A DNA stretch of 64,000 nucleotides, from positions 525,001 through 589,000 of the forward strand of contig NZ_CP030265.1 of assembly GCF_008843145.1 (NCBI RefSeq). The letters are read 5' to 3'. Positions 31,195 through 39,896 of the stretch are shown piece after piece; positions within the stretch are counted from its first letter, which is position 1, and every line of letters begins with the position of its first letter. Under the pieces are notes generated by a model, which saw nothing but the letters and a program-made list of their open reading frames with translations, made no database searches and was not told the DNA's origin. Position numbers and translations under genes: made by a program. This DNA is from Skermanella pratensis (GTDB taxonomy: Bacteria; Pseudomonadota; Alphaproteobacteria; Azospirillales; Azospirillaceae).

Positions 31195-32025
31195 ATGATC
31201 GAACCCGCCGCTTCCTCTCCCGCCGTCCGGCTCGCAGACCGCCAGGAGCTCTTCTGCCAGGCCGTGGCCGCCGGTACCGCGGCGGCGGAGGCGGCCCGGC
31301 GGGCGGGTTATTCGCCGAAGGGGGCGAAGCAGCGCGGTCACTTCCTGATGAACCAGCCGGAAATCCGCGTCCGCATCGACCGGATCCGCGCCGGGCGCCG
31401 CGCGATGCATCAAGCCGAACTCGACCGCGCCGCCGCCCTGGTCGAAACCATCATCGCCGACTCCATGGAGAAGGGGCGGTCGGCGCTGGCGCTGCGCGCG
31501 ATCCAGTTCCGCCTGAAGCTGCTCGGCGTGATCCAGGACCGGCACATCGCCCATCACTTCCACGATCACCGTCCCTCCCCGGATGCCGACGCGGAGATCC
31601 TGGCTCCCGATCCCGCGGAGTGGATGGACGGCCTCGATCTCTCCCCGGAAGTCGCCTCCACCCCCGCGCCTCGGGACGCCGCAGTAAGCGATGCCCCAGT
31701 GACCGATACCCCGGTGACCGACGCCGCGGTGACCGACGCCGCGGTGACCGCCGCCGTAGTGACCGATGATGACCTTTCGACGCCATCGGACAATGACCCG
31801 GACTGCCTGCCCGCCGGCTTCGTCGAGGCGCTCAAGGCCGAGCTTCCGCCCGATATCCTGGCCGGCTTCCTGGACGGACTTTCGGCCGACCAGCTTCCGC
31901 CCGACCTGCTGGACGACCTTCCGGAAGAGATCGCCGGCCTGTCCTGGTCCGACTTGGCCGCGCACCTCAAGGAGTCCTTCGGCATGCCTGCCACCCCCGC
32001 CAGCGACCCGCACGGCCATTGGTAA
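31195..32025 (+). CDS. Terminase-small-subunit-like protein with acidic repeat tail
   Basis: The first 110 residues resemble phage terminase small subunits (RQELFCQAVAAGTAAAEAA, RRAGYSPKGAKQRGHFLMNQ, PEIRVRIDRI), with a helix-turn-helix-like DNA-binding region. The rest is unusual: a low-complexity acidic linker built from VTDxx pentapeptides (about residues 164-192), followed by an acidic helical tail with repeated LPPDIL / LPPDLL motifs. No large terminase, portal or other phage gene is near, so it looks like a domesticated or stranded module. It ends 29 bases before the first MFS transporter start. Confidence 0.6.
   Translation: MIEPAASSPAVRLADRQELFCQAVAAGTAAAEAARRAGYSPKGAKQRGHFLMNQPEIRVRIDRIRAGRRAMHQAELDRAAALVETIIADSMEKGRSALALRAIQFRLKLLGVIQDRHIAHHFHDHRPSPDADAEILAPDPAEWMDGLDLSPEVASTPAPRDAAVSDAPVTDTPVTDAAVTDAAVTAAVVTDDDLSTPSDNDPDCLPAGFVEALKAELPPDILAGFLDGLSADQLPPDLLDDLPEEIAGLSWSDLAAHLKESFGMPATPASDPHGHW
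31684..31770 (+). repeat. In-frame 15-bp tandem repeats in the terminase-like gene
   Basis: Five full units and one partial 15-base unit (type GTGACCGACGCCGCG) follow one another; two units are identical. They encode VSDAP, VTDTP, VTDAA, VTDAA, VTAAV and VTDD. Because the unit is a multiple of three, copy-number change would keep the reading frame. Confidence 0.8.
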
Positions 32026-32054
32026 AACGCGCCGGCCCCTCTATAACAGCGCCC

Positions 32055-33272
32055 ATGCCCGATACCCGTTCCTCCGCCATGACGCTGCTGGTGACCGCGA
32101 TCACGGCGCTCGGCCCGCTCACCATGTCCATGTACGCACCGTCCATGCCGACCATCGCCCAGGCGCTGGACACCACGGCGGGCATGGTCCAGGTGACCCT
32201 CAGCATCTATCTCACCGGATTCGCGGTCGGGCAGTTGGTCTACGGGCCGCTGTCGGACCGGTTCGGCCGGCGGCGCGTGCTTCTGCTCGGGCTGGTCGTG
32301 TTCATCGCCGGGTCGGTCGGCTGCGGACTCGCCGACGACATCGAGACGCTGATCGCGGCCCGGCTGGTCCAGGCGCTGGGCGCCGCCGCGGGTCCCGCGC
32401 TGGGCCGGGCCATGGTCCGCGACATCTATACCCGGGAGCAGGCGGCGCGGGTGCTGTCCTTCATCGGCATGGCGCTGGCCGTGGCGCCCGCGATCGGGCC
32501 GGTGCTCGGCGGATATCTCCAGGTCTGGTTCGACTGGCACGCGATCTTCGCCGTGCTCGGCGCCTTCGGGCTGGTGCTGCTGGTCGTCGTCGCGTTCCGC
32601 ATGCCGGAGACGAACCCCGTGCCGGACTACCAGGCCCTTCGCCCGTCCCGCATGGCCTCCAACTACGCCGACCTGATGCGCCACGGCGGCTATGTCGGCT
32701 ACATGGCGGTCGGCGCCGTGACGCTGGGCGGGCTGTTCACCTTCTATGCCGTGGCGCCCTTCATCTTCATCGACCTGATCGGGCTGTCGCCGGAACAGTA
32801 CGGCTGGACCACCAGCATCACCGTCGTGGGCTACCTGATCGGCGGCGTCGCCGCCAACCGGCTGGTCGGGCGCCTGGGCATCGACCGCATGATCATGATC
32901 AGCACGGCCATGGTGGTCGGCGGGGCCGGGCTGATGCTGGCCTTCAGCCTCGTCCACATCATTACCATCGCCAGCGTGATCGGCCCCATGGCGCTGTGGA
33001 CGATGGGAATGGGAATCGCGCTGCCCAATTCCATGGCCGGCGCCATGAGCCCGTTCCCCCGGATCGCGGGGGCCGCGTCCGCCCTGATGGGGTTCATGCA
33101 GATGGCGGTCGGGACGGTCGGCAGCATCGCGGTCGCCCGCCTCAGCGACGGGACCGCCCTGGCCCCGGCGCTGGCGCTGCTGGCGTTCGCCCTGGTCGGC
33201 TACGGGCTCTACTGGCGGCTGGTCTGGTGCCGCCGCGGTTCCTCCGGGACCCGACCGGGAGCGGCGCCATGA
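32055..33272 (+). CDS. MFS multidrug efflux transporter, Bcr/CflA type
   Basis: A 405-residue inner-membrane proton antiporter of the drug:H+ antiporter-1 (12-TM) family. Diagnostic blocks are MSMYAPSMPTIAQAL in the first helix, the loop 2-3 motif YGPLSDRFGRRRVLL, the Bcr-type RLVQALGAAAGPALGRAMVR and VAPAIGPVLGGYL. The ATG at 32055 gives the expected short N-terminus (MPDTRSSAMTLLVTAI); the open frame begins earlier inside the preceding gene. No strong ribosome binding site is visible. Its stop overlaps the start of the metallopeptidase gene (ATGA). Confidence 0.88.
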   Translation: MPDTRSSAMTLLVTAITALGPLTMSMYAPSMPTIAQALDTTAGMVQVTLSIYLTGFAVGQLVYGPLSDRFGRRRVLLLGLVVFIAGSVGCGLADDIETLIAARLVQALGAAAGPALGRAMVRDIYTREQAARVLSFIGMALAVAPAIGPVLGGYLQVWFDWHAIFAVLGAFGLVLLVVVAFRMPETNPVPDYQALRPSRMASNYADLMRHGGYVGYMAVGAVTLGGLFTFYAVAPFIFIDLIGLSPEQYGWTTSITVVGYLIGGVAANRLVGRLGIDRMIMISTAMVVGGAGLMLAFSLVHIITIASVIGPMALWTMGMGIALPNSMAGAMSPFPRIAGAASALMGFMQMAVGTVGSIAVARLSDGTALAPALALLAFALVGYGLYWRLVWCRRGSSGTRPGAAP

Positions 33273-33970
33273 CCACCCGGGCGCGCCCGCTGGTGGTCAC
33301 CGGCCTGCCGGCCGCGGCGCTGGAACTGCGGGAGAGCGTGCGGGCGACCCGGCTGACGCTTCGGGTCGATCCCGGCAGGGACGTCATCCAGGTCGTCGTC
33401 CCGGTCGGCGTCAGCGAGGCGGAGGCCGCGCGCTTCGTCGGGCGGCACGCCGAATGGGTGCGCGGCCGTCTCGCCGCAATGCCGCCGCGCCGGCCCTTCG
33501 CCGAGGGCTCCACCGTCCCGGTGCTCGGCATCGACCACGTGATCCGCCATGCCGCCGGCTACCGGGGCGCCACGCACAGGACCTCCGGGGAGATCCGGGT
33601 CGGCGGCGAGCCCGAGTTCGTCGCCCGCCGGGTGCGCGACTTCCTGATGCAGGAAGCCCGGACCGAGCTGGCGCGCCGTTCCCGTGCCAAGGCCGCGACC
33701 ATCGGCAAGCGGGTCGCCGCGGTGACCGTGCGCGATACCCGCAGCCGCTGGGGAAGCTGCGCCTCCTCCGGCCGGCTGTCCTTCTCCTGGCGGCTGATCC
33801 TGACGCCCGAAGCCGTGTTCGACTATGTCGTGGCCCACGAGGTCGCCCATCTCCGGGAGATGAACCACGGCAGCCGCTTCTGGGCGCTGGTCGCCACCCT
33901 GACGCCGGAGGTCGAGGCCCCGCGCGCCTGGCTCAAGGCCAACGGTGCCTCGCTCCTGCGCTTCGGCTGA
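33269..33970 (+). CDS. YgjP-type zinc metallopeptidase (DUF45)
   Basis: A 233-residue protein of the YgjP/DUF45 family (M48-like). The zinc site HEVAHLREMNHGSRFW supplies HExxH and a third His; the preceding RDTRSRWGSCASSGRLSFSW is the family hallmark. The physiological substrate of this family is not established. The gene overlaps the upstream transporter by four bases and is sandwiched between two related Bcr/CflA transporters, which suggests co-expression but not a known joint function. Confidence 0.88.
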   Translation: MTTRARPLVVTGLPAAALELRESVRATRLTLRVDPGRDVIQVVVPVGVSEAEAARFVGRHAEWVRGRLAAMPPRRPFAEGSTVPVLGIDHVIRHAAGYRGATHRTSGEIRVGGEPEFVARRVRDFLMQEARTELARRSRAKAATIGKRVAAVTVRDTRSRWGSCASSGRLSFSWRLILTPEAVFDYVVAHEVAHLREMNHGSRFWALVATLTPEVEAPRAWLKANGASLLRFG

Positions 33971-33983
33971 CCCGAATCCCCCG

Positions 33984-34025
33984 ACTTCTGGTTTCTGGTT
34001 TCTGACTTCTGACTTCTGACCCCTG
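33984..34025. repeat. Six 7-bp tandem repeats
   Basis: Six consecutive units ACTTCTG, GTTTCTG, GTTTCTG, ACTTCTG, ACTTCTG and ACCCCTG fill the gap between the metallopeptidase gene and the second transporter gene, ending 14 bases before that gene's start. Such a tract could change length by slippage. Confidence 0.8.
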
Positions 34026-34039
34026 CCCCCAAGGCCGCC

Positions 34040-35242
34040 ATGCCCCGCCCCGACAGCCGAGCGATCGCCGTCCTGCTGACCCTGCTGGTAGCGTTCGGGC
34101 CGCTCTCCACCGATCTCTACCTGCCGTCGCTGCCGACGCTGGTCCGCGTGTTCGGCAGCGACATCGCGACGGTGCAGCTGACGCTCAGCGTCTTCCTCGT
34201 CGGCTTCGCGGTGTCCCAGCTCGTCTACGGGCCGCTGTCCGACCGGTTCGGGCGGCGGCCGGTGCTGATCGGCGGCATCGCGGTCTTCGTGGTCGCCAGC
34301 GCCGCCTGCACGCTCGCCGGCTCGATCGAGCAGCTGATCGCGGCGCGTTTCTTCCAGGCGCTGGGGTCGTGCTGCGGCCCGGTCCTGGGGCGCGCCGTCG
34401 TGCGCGACGTCTACGGGCGGGAGCGGGCGGCCTCGGTCCTGGCCTACATGGCGATGGCCATGGCGCTGGCCCCGGCGGTCGGGCCGGCGATCGGCGGCTA
34501 CCTGACCGTGCTGTTCGGCTGGCGGACCAACTTCGTGTTCCTGACCGGCTTCGGCGTCGCGATCCTGGCCGCCGTCTGGCTGATGCTGGAGGAGACCAAC
34601 CGGCGGCGCGATCCCACGGCGCTGATGCCCCGGCGGCTGGTCTCCAACTACGCGTCGCTGGCGCGCAGCCGGACCTTCGCCGGCTATACCCTGTGCCTGG
34701 CGGCGATCTACAGCGGGATGTTCGCCTTCATCTCCGGCTCGTCCTTCGTGCTGATCGAGCAGTTCGGCCTGTCGCCGGAACGCTACGGCATGGCCTTCGG
34801 GGTGATCGTCGTGGGCTTCATGGTCGGGACCTTCAGCGCCGGCCGGCTGACCCGGCGGCTCGGGGTGGACCGGCTGATCGGGGCCGGCTCGACCCTGTCC
34901 GGGCTGTGCGGCCTCGCCGGGCTGGGGCTGGCGGTGGCGCGGGTGGACCACACGGCGGCGATCCTGGCGCCCATGTTCGGCTTCATGATCGGGGCCGGGC
35001 TTCTGATGCCCAACGCCCAGGCCGGCGGGCTGGGGCCGTTCCCGACCATGGCCGGGACGGCCTCGGCCCTGATGGGCTTCACCCAGATGGGGCTGGCGGC
35101 GGCATCGGGCATCCTCGTCGGATATCTCCAGGACGGGACCCAGGTCCCCATGATGGCCTCGGTCTGCGTGGGCGCGCTGGCGGCCGCGGCCTCCTATCGG
35201 CTGCTGATCGCCGGACGATCCGCCGCACCGACGCCGACCTGA
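34040..35242 (+). CDS. MFS multidrug efflux transporter, Bcr/CflA type, second copy
   Basis: A 400-residue 12-TM exporter related to the transporter at 32055-33272. Matching blocks are LSTDLYLPSLPTLVRVF, YGPLSDRFGRRPVLIGG, RFFQALGSCCGPVLGRAVVR and LAPAVGPAIGGYL. The shared architecture and order suggest an old tandem duplication with the metallopeptidase gene between the copies, followed by strong divergence. The ATG at 34040 gives MPRPDSRAIAVLL. The 7-bp repeat tract lies directly upstream, where the ribosome binding site should be, and no clear one is visible. Confidence 0.88.
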   Translation: MPRPDSRAIAVLLTLLVAFGPLSTDLYLPSLPTLVRVFGSDIATVQLTLSVFLVGFAVSQLVYGPLSDRFGRRPVLIGGIAVFVVASAACTLAGSIEQLIAARFFQALGSCCGPVLGRAVVRDVYGRERAASVLAYMAMAMALAPAVGPAIGGYLTVLFGWRTNFVFLTGFGVAILAAVWLMLEETNRRRDPTALMPRRLVSNYASLARSRTFAGYTLCLAAIYSGMFAFISGSSFVLIEQFGLSPERYGMAFGVIVVGFMVGTFSAGRLTRRLGVDRLIGAGSTLSGLCGLAGLGLAVARVDHTAAILAPMFGFMIGAGLLMPNAQAGGLGPFPTMAGTASALMGFTQMGLAAASGILVGYLQDGTQVPMMASVCVGALAAAASYRLLIAGRSAAPTPT

Positions 35243-35347
35243 TCCGCCGACCTGAAGTACCGATCGACGGTGGCGGACGGCCGGGCGGATTGGCTACACT
35301 CGCCCCGGCCGCACAGCGGTACCCCTTCAGCGACGGAAGAACACGCC

Positions 35348-35905
35348 ATGAAGAAGATACTGGCCGCGTGCCTGCTCGCTCTCGCCCTGGCGGTTCCCGC
35401 CCCGGCGGGTGCGCAGACCGTGCTGTTCCAGGCGCCGCCGATCATCAAGGCGGCGGTCGAGAACAACTACGAGGCCATGCGCTCCCTGCTGGTCAAGGGC
35501 ACCAGCGCCAATACCGCCGACGGTAACGGCAAGACCCCGCTGATCTACGCGGTGGCCGCGTCCAACGCCGACATGGTCCAGCTCCTGCTGGAGAACAAGG
35601 CGAATCCCAACCAGGCCGACAAGAGCGGCAACGGCCCGCTCTTCTGGGCGGCGGGGCAGGGCGACGCGACCGTGATCGACCTGCTGCTGAAGGGCGGTGC
35701 CCGGACCGACCAGGAGAACCGGCAGGGCGCCACCCCGCTGATGGAGGCCGCCCGCACCGGCAAGCTCGAAGCGGTCCAGAAACTGCTGGCCGCCGGGGCG
35801 AAGGTGGACCAGGCGGATTTCACCGGGCGCAACGCGCTCGACTGGGCGCAGGACGGTCGAAGCCAGCGGGTCATCGCGGCGCTGCGCCAAGCCGGCGCCC
35901 GCTGA
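35348..35905 (+). CDS. Periplasmic ankyrin-repeat protein
   Basis: A 185-residue protein with a Sec signal peptide (MKKILAACLLALALAVPAPAGA-Q) followed by about five ankyrin repeats, for example GNGKTPLIYAVAASNADMVQ, SGNGPLFWAAGQGDATVI and RQGATPLMEAARTGKLEAV. Such proteins act as protein-protein interaction modules; the partner here is unknown. The ATG at 35348 was chosen because it starts the signal peptide and GGAAG precedes it; the frame is open 26 codons upstream. It ends 13 bases before cobD. Confidence 0.87.
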   Translation: MKKILAACLLALALAVPAPAGAQTVLFQAPPIIKAAVENNYEAMRSLLVKGTSANTADGNGKTPLIYAVAASNADMVQLLLENKANPNQADKSGNGPLFWAAGQGDATVIDLLLKGGARTDQENRQGATPLMEAARTGKLEAVQKLLAAGAKVDQADFTGRNALDWAQDGRSQRVIAALRQAGAR

Positions 35906-35918
35906 CCCCGGCGGCCCG

Positions 35919-36875
35919 ATGCCCGGTGGCGCCGAGTCGCTGCTCCTCCTGCCGATCGCGCTGGCGCTCGCGGCGCTGGCCGGCGACTGGCCGGTGGTGG
36001 ACGGGGTGCTCGGCCTGCCCCGGCGGCTGGCCCTGCGCTCGGCCGACTGGTTCGACCGGCGGCTCAACCGCCTCAACCGGAGCCCCCGGGCCCGCCTCGT
36101 CCGCGGCCTGCTGGTCGCCGCCCTGTTCGCCGTCCTGGCCGTCGCCGCCGGGCTGGCCCTGGTGGTGGCGCTCCGGCCGCTGCCCTACGGCTACGCGGTG
36201 GAACTGGCGGTCGTCGCCGGCGCGCTCCAGGTCCGGCGGCCGTGGAACCGGCTGCGCACCACCATGCGGGCACTCGAATGGAAAGGGTTGTCCGCGGGGC
36301 GCGACGCCGTCCGGGACCTGACCGACCGCCACGCCCTCACCCTGGACGAGCACGGGGTCGTCCGGGCCGCGGTCGAGGGGGCGGCCCGCGCGCTCGACGG
36401 CGGGGTGGTGGCGCCCGCCGTCTGGTACGCGCTGGCCGGCCTGCCCGGCATCCTGCTGTGGACGGCGGTGGATGCCCTCGACCGGGCGATCGGCGACCGG
36501 GGACCGCGGCACGATCGGTTCGGCTGGGCGACGGCGCGCCTGCACGCCGCGCTGGGCTGGGTTCCGGCCCGCCTGACCGGGTTGCTGCTGGTGCTGGCCT
36601 GTCCCTTCGTTCCCCGGACCCGGACCGCCGAGGCGGCCCGCACCCTCGCCGCCGCCGTGCCGGCGCCGGTCGCCGCGATCGCCGGCGCGCTGGACCTCTC
36701 GCTCGGTGGCCCCCGCCGGGAGGGGGAGGTGATGGTCCGCGCCCCCTGGATCGGCGAGGGCCGCGCCCGCGCGGTCCCGGCCGACATCAGGCCCGCCCTG
36801 GCGCTCTATGCCGTCGCCTGCCTCCTGCTGGCCGGCTTCGCCGGCGCCGGCGCGGCGGCGCTGCATTACTTCTGA
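35919..36875 (+). CDS. cobD: Adenosylcobinamide-phosphate synthase
   Basis: A 318-residue integral membrane protein (CbiB/CobD) that attaches the aminopropanol arm to adenosylcobyric acid in cobalamin synthesis. Recognisable parts are the N-terminal LALAALAGDWPVVDGVLGLP, RDAVRDLTDRHALTLDEHGV, GGVVAPAVWYALAGLPGILL and DRFGWATARLHAALGWVPAR. Four to five hydrophobic segments. It opens the cobalamin group with cobC, cobS and cobT; the first two lie on the opposite strand and converge on it with three bases between stops. Confidence 0.9.
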   Translation: MPGGAESLLLLPIALALAALAGDWPVVDGVLGLPRRLALRSADWFDRRLNRLNRSPRARLVRGLLVAALFAVLAVAAGLALVVALRPLPYGYAVELAVVAGALQVRRPWNRLRTTMRALEWKGLSAGRDAVRDLTDRHALTLDEHGVVRAAVEGAARALDGGVVAPAVWYALAGLPGILLWTAVDALDRAIGDRGPRHDRFGWATARLHAALGWVPARLTGLLLVLACPFVPRTRTAEAARTLAAAVPAPVAAIAGALDLSLGGPRREGEVMVRAPWIGEGRARAVPADIRPALALYAVACLLLAGFAGAGAAALHYF

Positions 36876-36878
36876 ACC

Positions 36879-37493
36879 CTAAAGGGGCGGCCGGTTGACG
36901 CCGACGATCCGCCAGGCGGGCTTCTCCCCGCCCAGCGGGATATGGTCGATCCGGGTCACCGACAGGGGATCGATCTGGAACGACAGCGCCGCCGCCGGGG
37001 AGATTCCCAGCGCCACCGCCAACGCCGCCCGGATCGATCCGCCGTGGCAGATCGCCACCACGTCCCGCCCGGCATGGGATTCCGAGTTCCGCTCCAGCGC
37101 CAGGGCGACCCGAGACACCACCTGCTCGAAGCTCTCGCCGCCCGGCGGGCGGGCCGTCGCGGGAGCCTCCCAGAACCGGGCGATCCGCCCGTCATGGTCC
37201 CGAGCCGCCAGCTCGTCATGGCTGAACCCCTGCCACGCGCCGAAATCCTGCTCCAGCAGCCCCGCCTCGACGACCAGGTCCGTTCCGGCGCGCCAGACCG
37301 CCTCGGCGGTCCGCCGGGTCCGGGACAGCGTCGTCACCATCCGCACCGCGCCGGACGGCAGCAGCCGGGCAAGGGCCTCGAACGCCCGGGCGTCGCCGCA
37401 GTCCGCCGCCACGTCGAGCCGGCCGTAGATCCTGCCCTCCGGATTGATCACCGGGGCGTGGCGCACCAGCCACCAGCGGGTGACGCCACTCAT
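36879..37493 (-). CDS. cobC: Alpha-ribazole phosphatase-like histidine phosphatase
   Basis: A 204-residue phosphoglycerate-mutase-like phosphatase. The catalytic His is in WWLVRHAPVINPEGRIYGRL (RHA motif) and the second in VVAICHGGSIRAAL; the acidic pair is around LLEQDFGAWQGFSHDEL. In cobalamin synthesis CobC removes the phosphate from alpha-ribazole-5'-phosphate or adenosylcobalamin-5'-phosphate. The start ATG at 37493 overlaps the cobS stop by four bases, which ties it to the pathway. The open frame extends far upstream across cobS, but only this part is protein-like. Confidence 0.85.
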   Translation of the reverse strand: MSGVTRWWLVRHAPVINPEGRIYGRLDVAADCGDARAFEALARLLPSGAVRMVTTLSRTRRTAEAVWRAGTDLVVEAGLLEQDFGAWQGFSHDELAARDHDGRIARFWEAPATARPPGGESFEQVVSRVALALERNSESHAGRDVVAICHGGSIRAALAVALGISPAAALSFQIDPLSVTRIDHIPLGGEKPAWRIVGVNRPPL

Positions 37494-38284
37494 ATCAGGA
37501 TCGCCGCCAGGACCAGCAGCACGGTGATCTCCACCCCCTGCTGGCAGGCGCCCAGCACGTCGCCGGTATGGCCGCCGATCTGCGCCCGCGCCAGTTCGGC
37601 GATCGCCAGCGCCGCGACGATCGCCGCCGCCAGCACCGGCAGCGCCGCCGGTCCCAGGGCCAGTCCCGCCAGGCAGGTTCCGAGCGCCAGCGCCATGGCG
37701 ATCCGGGTGCCCGGCGGCGCTCCCAGCCCCGCCGCCAGCCCGTCGGTCCGCGCCGGGTCGAGATAGCCGTAGACGGCCGGCACCATCGCCCGAGACAGCG
37801 CGCCGGCCCCGATCAGCGCCGCCGCGACGGGCAGCGGGTCGGCCAGCGCCGCCAGCGTCGACCAGCGCAGCCCGACCGAGAACAGCAGCGCCAGCACGCC
37901 GTAGCTGCCCAGGCGGCTGTCGCGCATGATGGCGAGCTTGGCCATTTTGTCGCGCCCCCCGCCGAAGCCGTCGGCCACGTCGGCCAGCCCGTCCTCGTGA
38001 AGCGCACCCGTCACGGCGATCTGAAAGCCCAGGGCCAGCAGCGCCGCGGCCATGGAGGTCAGGCCCAGCAGGGTCGCGGCGGCGTAGACGGCGCCCGCGG
38101 CCAGCCCGATTCCCGCCCCTATCACGGGATACCAGCCGAGCGCCCGCCCGTGCAGGTCCGCCGGCATGGGGCCGTCGAATCGGATCGGCAGCCGGGTCAG
38201 GAAGATCGCGGCGGCGGAGATTTCGTCGCCCAGCCGGGCGGACGCCTCGATCAGGGAACTTTCGGGGAGGGAACTCTTGGACAT
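37490..38284 (-). CDS. cobS: Adenosylcobinamide-GDP ribazoletransferase
   Basis: A 264-residue membrane enzyme (CobS/CobV) that joins adenosylcobinamide-GDP and alpha-ribazole to make the cobalamin nucleotide loop. Typical blocks are AAIFLTRLPI near the N-terminus, ALGWYPVIGAGIGLAAG, GALHEDGLADVADGFGGG (family hallmark with acidic residues) and IMRDSRLGSYGVLALL. The ATG at 38284 gives MSKSSLPESSLIEASARLGD; the frame is open further upstream. It is divergent from cobT; the 132-base gap 38285-38416 contains no recognisable cobalamin riboswitch. Confidence 0.92.
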   Translation of the reverse strand: MSKSSLPESSLIEASARLGDEISAAAIFLTRLPIRFDGPMPADLHGRALGWYPVIGAGIGLAAGAVYAAATLLGLTSMAAALLALGFQIAVTGALHEDGLADVADGFGGGRDKMAKLAIMRDSRLGSYGVLALLFSVGLRWSTLAALADPLPVAAALIGAGALSRAMVPAVYGYLDPARTDGLAAGLGAPPGTRIAMALALGTCLAGLALGPAALPVLAAAIVAALAIAELARAQIGGHTGDVLGACQQGVEITVLLVLAAILI

Positions 38285-38416
38285 GGAGTCCGGTATAAGG
38301 CAGGGCAGTCCCGTTCGGAAGGCTTTTGACCGGCCCGTGCTTTCCTGCCAAGGTGCCGCCCGAATCGTCCCCGATCCTCTCCCGCACACCCATTTCCGCA
38401 AAGCCGAGACAGCGCC

Positions 38417-39469
38417 ATGTCCAATCCGCAACCCGCCGTCACCTTCGACGAGATCCGCGCCCTGATCCGCGACTTGCCGGGCCCCGACCTGGAAGCGGGC
38501 ACGGCGGCGCTGGCGCGGCAGAACCAGCTCACCAAGCCGCGCGGCTCGCTCGGCCGGCTGGAGGAACTGGCCCAGTGGATGGCGACGTGGCAGGGCAGGC
38601 ACCCGCCCGAGCTGCGCCGGCCCCGGGTCAGCGTCTTCGCCGCCAACCACGGCATCGCGGCGCGCGGAGTCTCGGCCTATCCGGTCGAGGTCACCGCCCA
38701 GATGGTGCAGAACTTCATCGACGGCGGCGGCGCCGTGAACCAGCTATCCGAGGTGGCCGACGCCGACCTGCGCGTCTACGAGCTGGACCTGGACCGCCCG
38801 ACCCGGGACTTCACCGACGGACCCGCCATGTCGGAGGAGGGCTGCGCCCGCGCCATGGCCTACGGCATGATGGCGGTGGAGCAGGGGCTCCACCTGCTCT
38901 GCCTGGGCGAGATGGGCATCGCCAACACGACCTCCGCCGCGGCGCTGTGCACCGCGCTGTTCGGCGGCGACCCGGCCGACTGGGTCGGTCCCGGCACCGG
39001 GGTGGACGCCACCGGGCTGGCGCTGAAGGTCGAGACCGTGGCCGCCGGCCTCGCCGCCAATCCCGGGGCCTCGTCCGACCCCCTGGAAGCGCTCCGCTGC
39101 CTGGGCGGCTACGAGCTGGCCGCGATCGCCGGCGCCATCGTCGCGGCCCGGCTGGCCCGCACGCCGGTTGTGCTGGACGGCTATGCCTGCACCGCGGCCG
39201 CCGCCGTCCTGGCGAAGCTCGACCCGCGCGCCCTCGACCACTGCCTGATCGCCCACCGCTCGGCCGAGCCGGGCCACGCCCTGCTGATCGAAAAGCTGGG
39301 CAAGCAGCCCCTGTTCGACTTCGGCATGCGCCTGGGCGAGGGCTCCGGCGCCGCCCTGGCGATCCCGATCCTGAAGGCGGCGGTCGAGTGCCACACCGGC
39401 ATGGCCACCTTCGCCGAGGCCGGCGTCAGCGGCCAGTCGTCCGGGCCGTCGGCCGGTCAGGTCCACTGA
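38417..39469 (+). CDS. cobT: Nicotinate-nucleotide-dimethylbenzimidazole phosphoribosyltransferase
   Basis: A 350-residue cytosolic enzyme that makes alpha-ribazole-5'-phosphate from dimethylbenzimidazole and nicotinate mononucleotide. Family blocks are KPRGSLGRLEELAQWMA, VFAANHGIAARGVSAYP, LGEMGIANTTSAAALCTALF and, near the C-terminus, FGMRLGEGSGAALAIPILKA with the catalytic Glu. The length is as expected. It is divergent from cobS and is followed one base after its stop by the start of a DUF2141 gene. Confidence 0.94.
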   Translation: MSNPQPAVTFDEIRALIRDLPGPDLEAGTAALARQNQLTKPRGSLGRLEELAQWMATWQGRHPPELRRPRVSVFAANHGIAARGVSAYPVEVTAQMVQNFIDGGGAVNQLSEVADADLRVYELDLDRPTRDFTDGPAMSEEGCARAMAYGMMAVEQGLHLLCLGEMGIANTTSAAALCTALFGGDPADWVGPGTGVDATGLALKVETVAAGLAANPGASSDPLEALRCLGGYELAAIAGAIVAARLARTPVVLDGYACTAAAAVLAKLDPRALDHCLIAHRSAEPGHALLIEKLGKQPLFDFGMRLGEGSGAALAIPILKAAVECHTGMATFAEAGVSGQSSGPSAGQVH

Positions 39470-39470
39470 C

Positions 39471-39893
39471 ATGTCAAGGACCGCCGTGCTGGCGGTTGCG
39501 GCAGCGGCCTTGTGGGCCGGAAGCGCATCCGCTTCCGAGCTGAGGGTGACGGTCCGCGGCGTGCCGTCCGACGCGGGCGACGTCAAGGTCGGGCTCTACG
39601 CCACGCCGGAAGCCTTCGAAAGGCGGGAGCGGACCTTCGGCGAGGCGGCCCCCGCCAGGGCCGGCGACGTGGTGGTGGTGTTCCGCGGCCTGGCCCCGGG
39701 CCGCTACGGCATCGCCGCGATCCACGACATCAACGGCAACGGCAAGCTCGATTCGAATTTGCTCGGCGTTCCCACCGAGCCCTTCGGCTTCGGCAACGAC
39801 GCCAAGGTCAATTTCGCGCCGCCCGACTTCGCCGACATGGCCGTCACGGTCGGCGCCGGGACCGTGGAGACCGCGGTCACCCTGCGCCGCTGA
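39471..39893 (+). CDS. DUF2141 periplasmic protein
   Basis: A 140-residue exported protein. The signal peptide runs to about residue 22 (AAAALWAGSASASE). The mature part matches DUF2141: DAGDVKVGLYATPEAFE, FRGLAPGRYGIAAIHDINGN and KLDSNLLGVPTEPFGFGND. The function of this beta-sandwich family is not known. It begins directly after cobT and is probably translated from the same mRNA, without an obvious functional link. Confidence 0.85.
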   Translation: MSRTAVLAVAAAALWAGSASASELRVTVRGVPSDAGDVKVGLYATPEAFERRERTFGEAAPARAGDVVVVFRGLAPGRYGIAAIHDINGNGKLDSNLLGVPTEPFGFGNDAKVNFAPPDFADMAVTVGAGTVETAVTLRR

Positions 39894-39896
39894 TCC

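Noticed and set aside
38285-38416. Possible cobalamin riboswitch between cobS and cobT
   Set aside because: The gap is only 132 bases and I see no B12-box or the expected conserved pairing.
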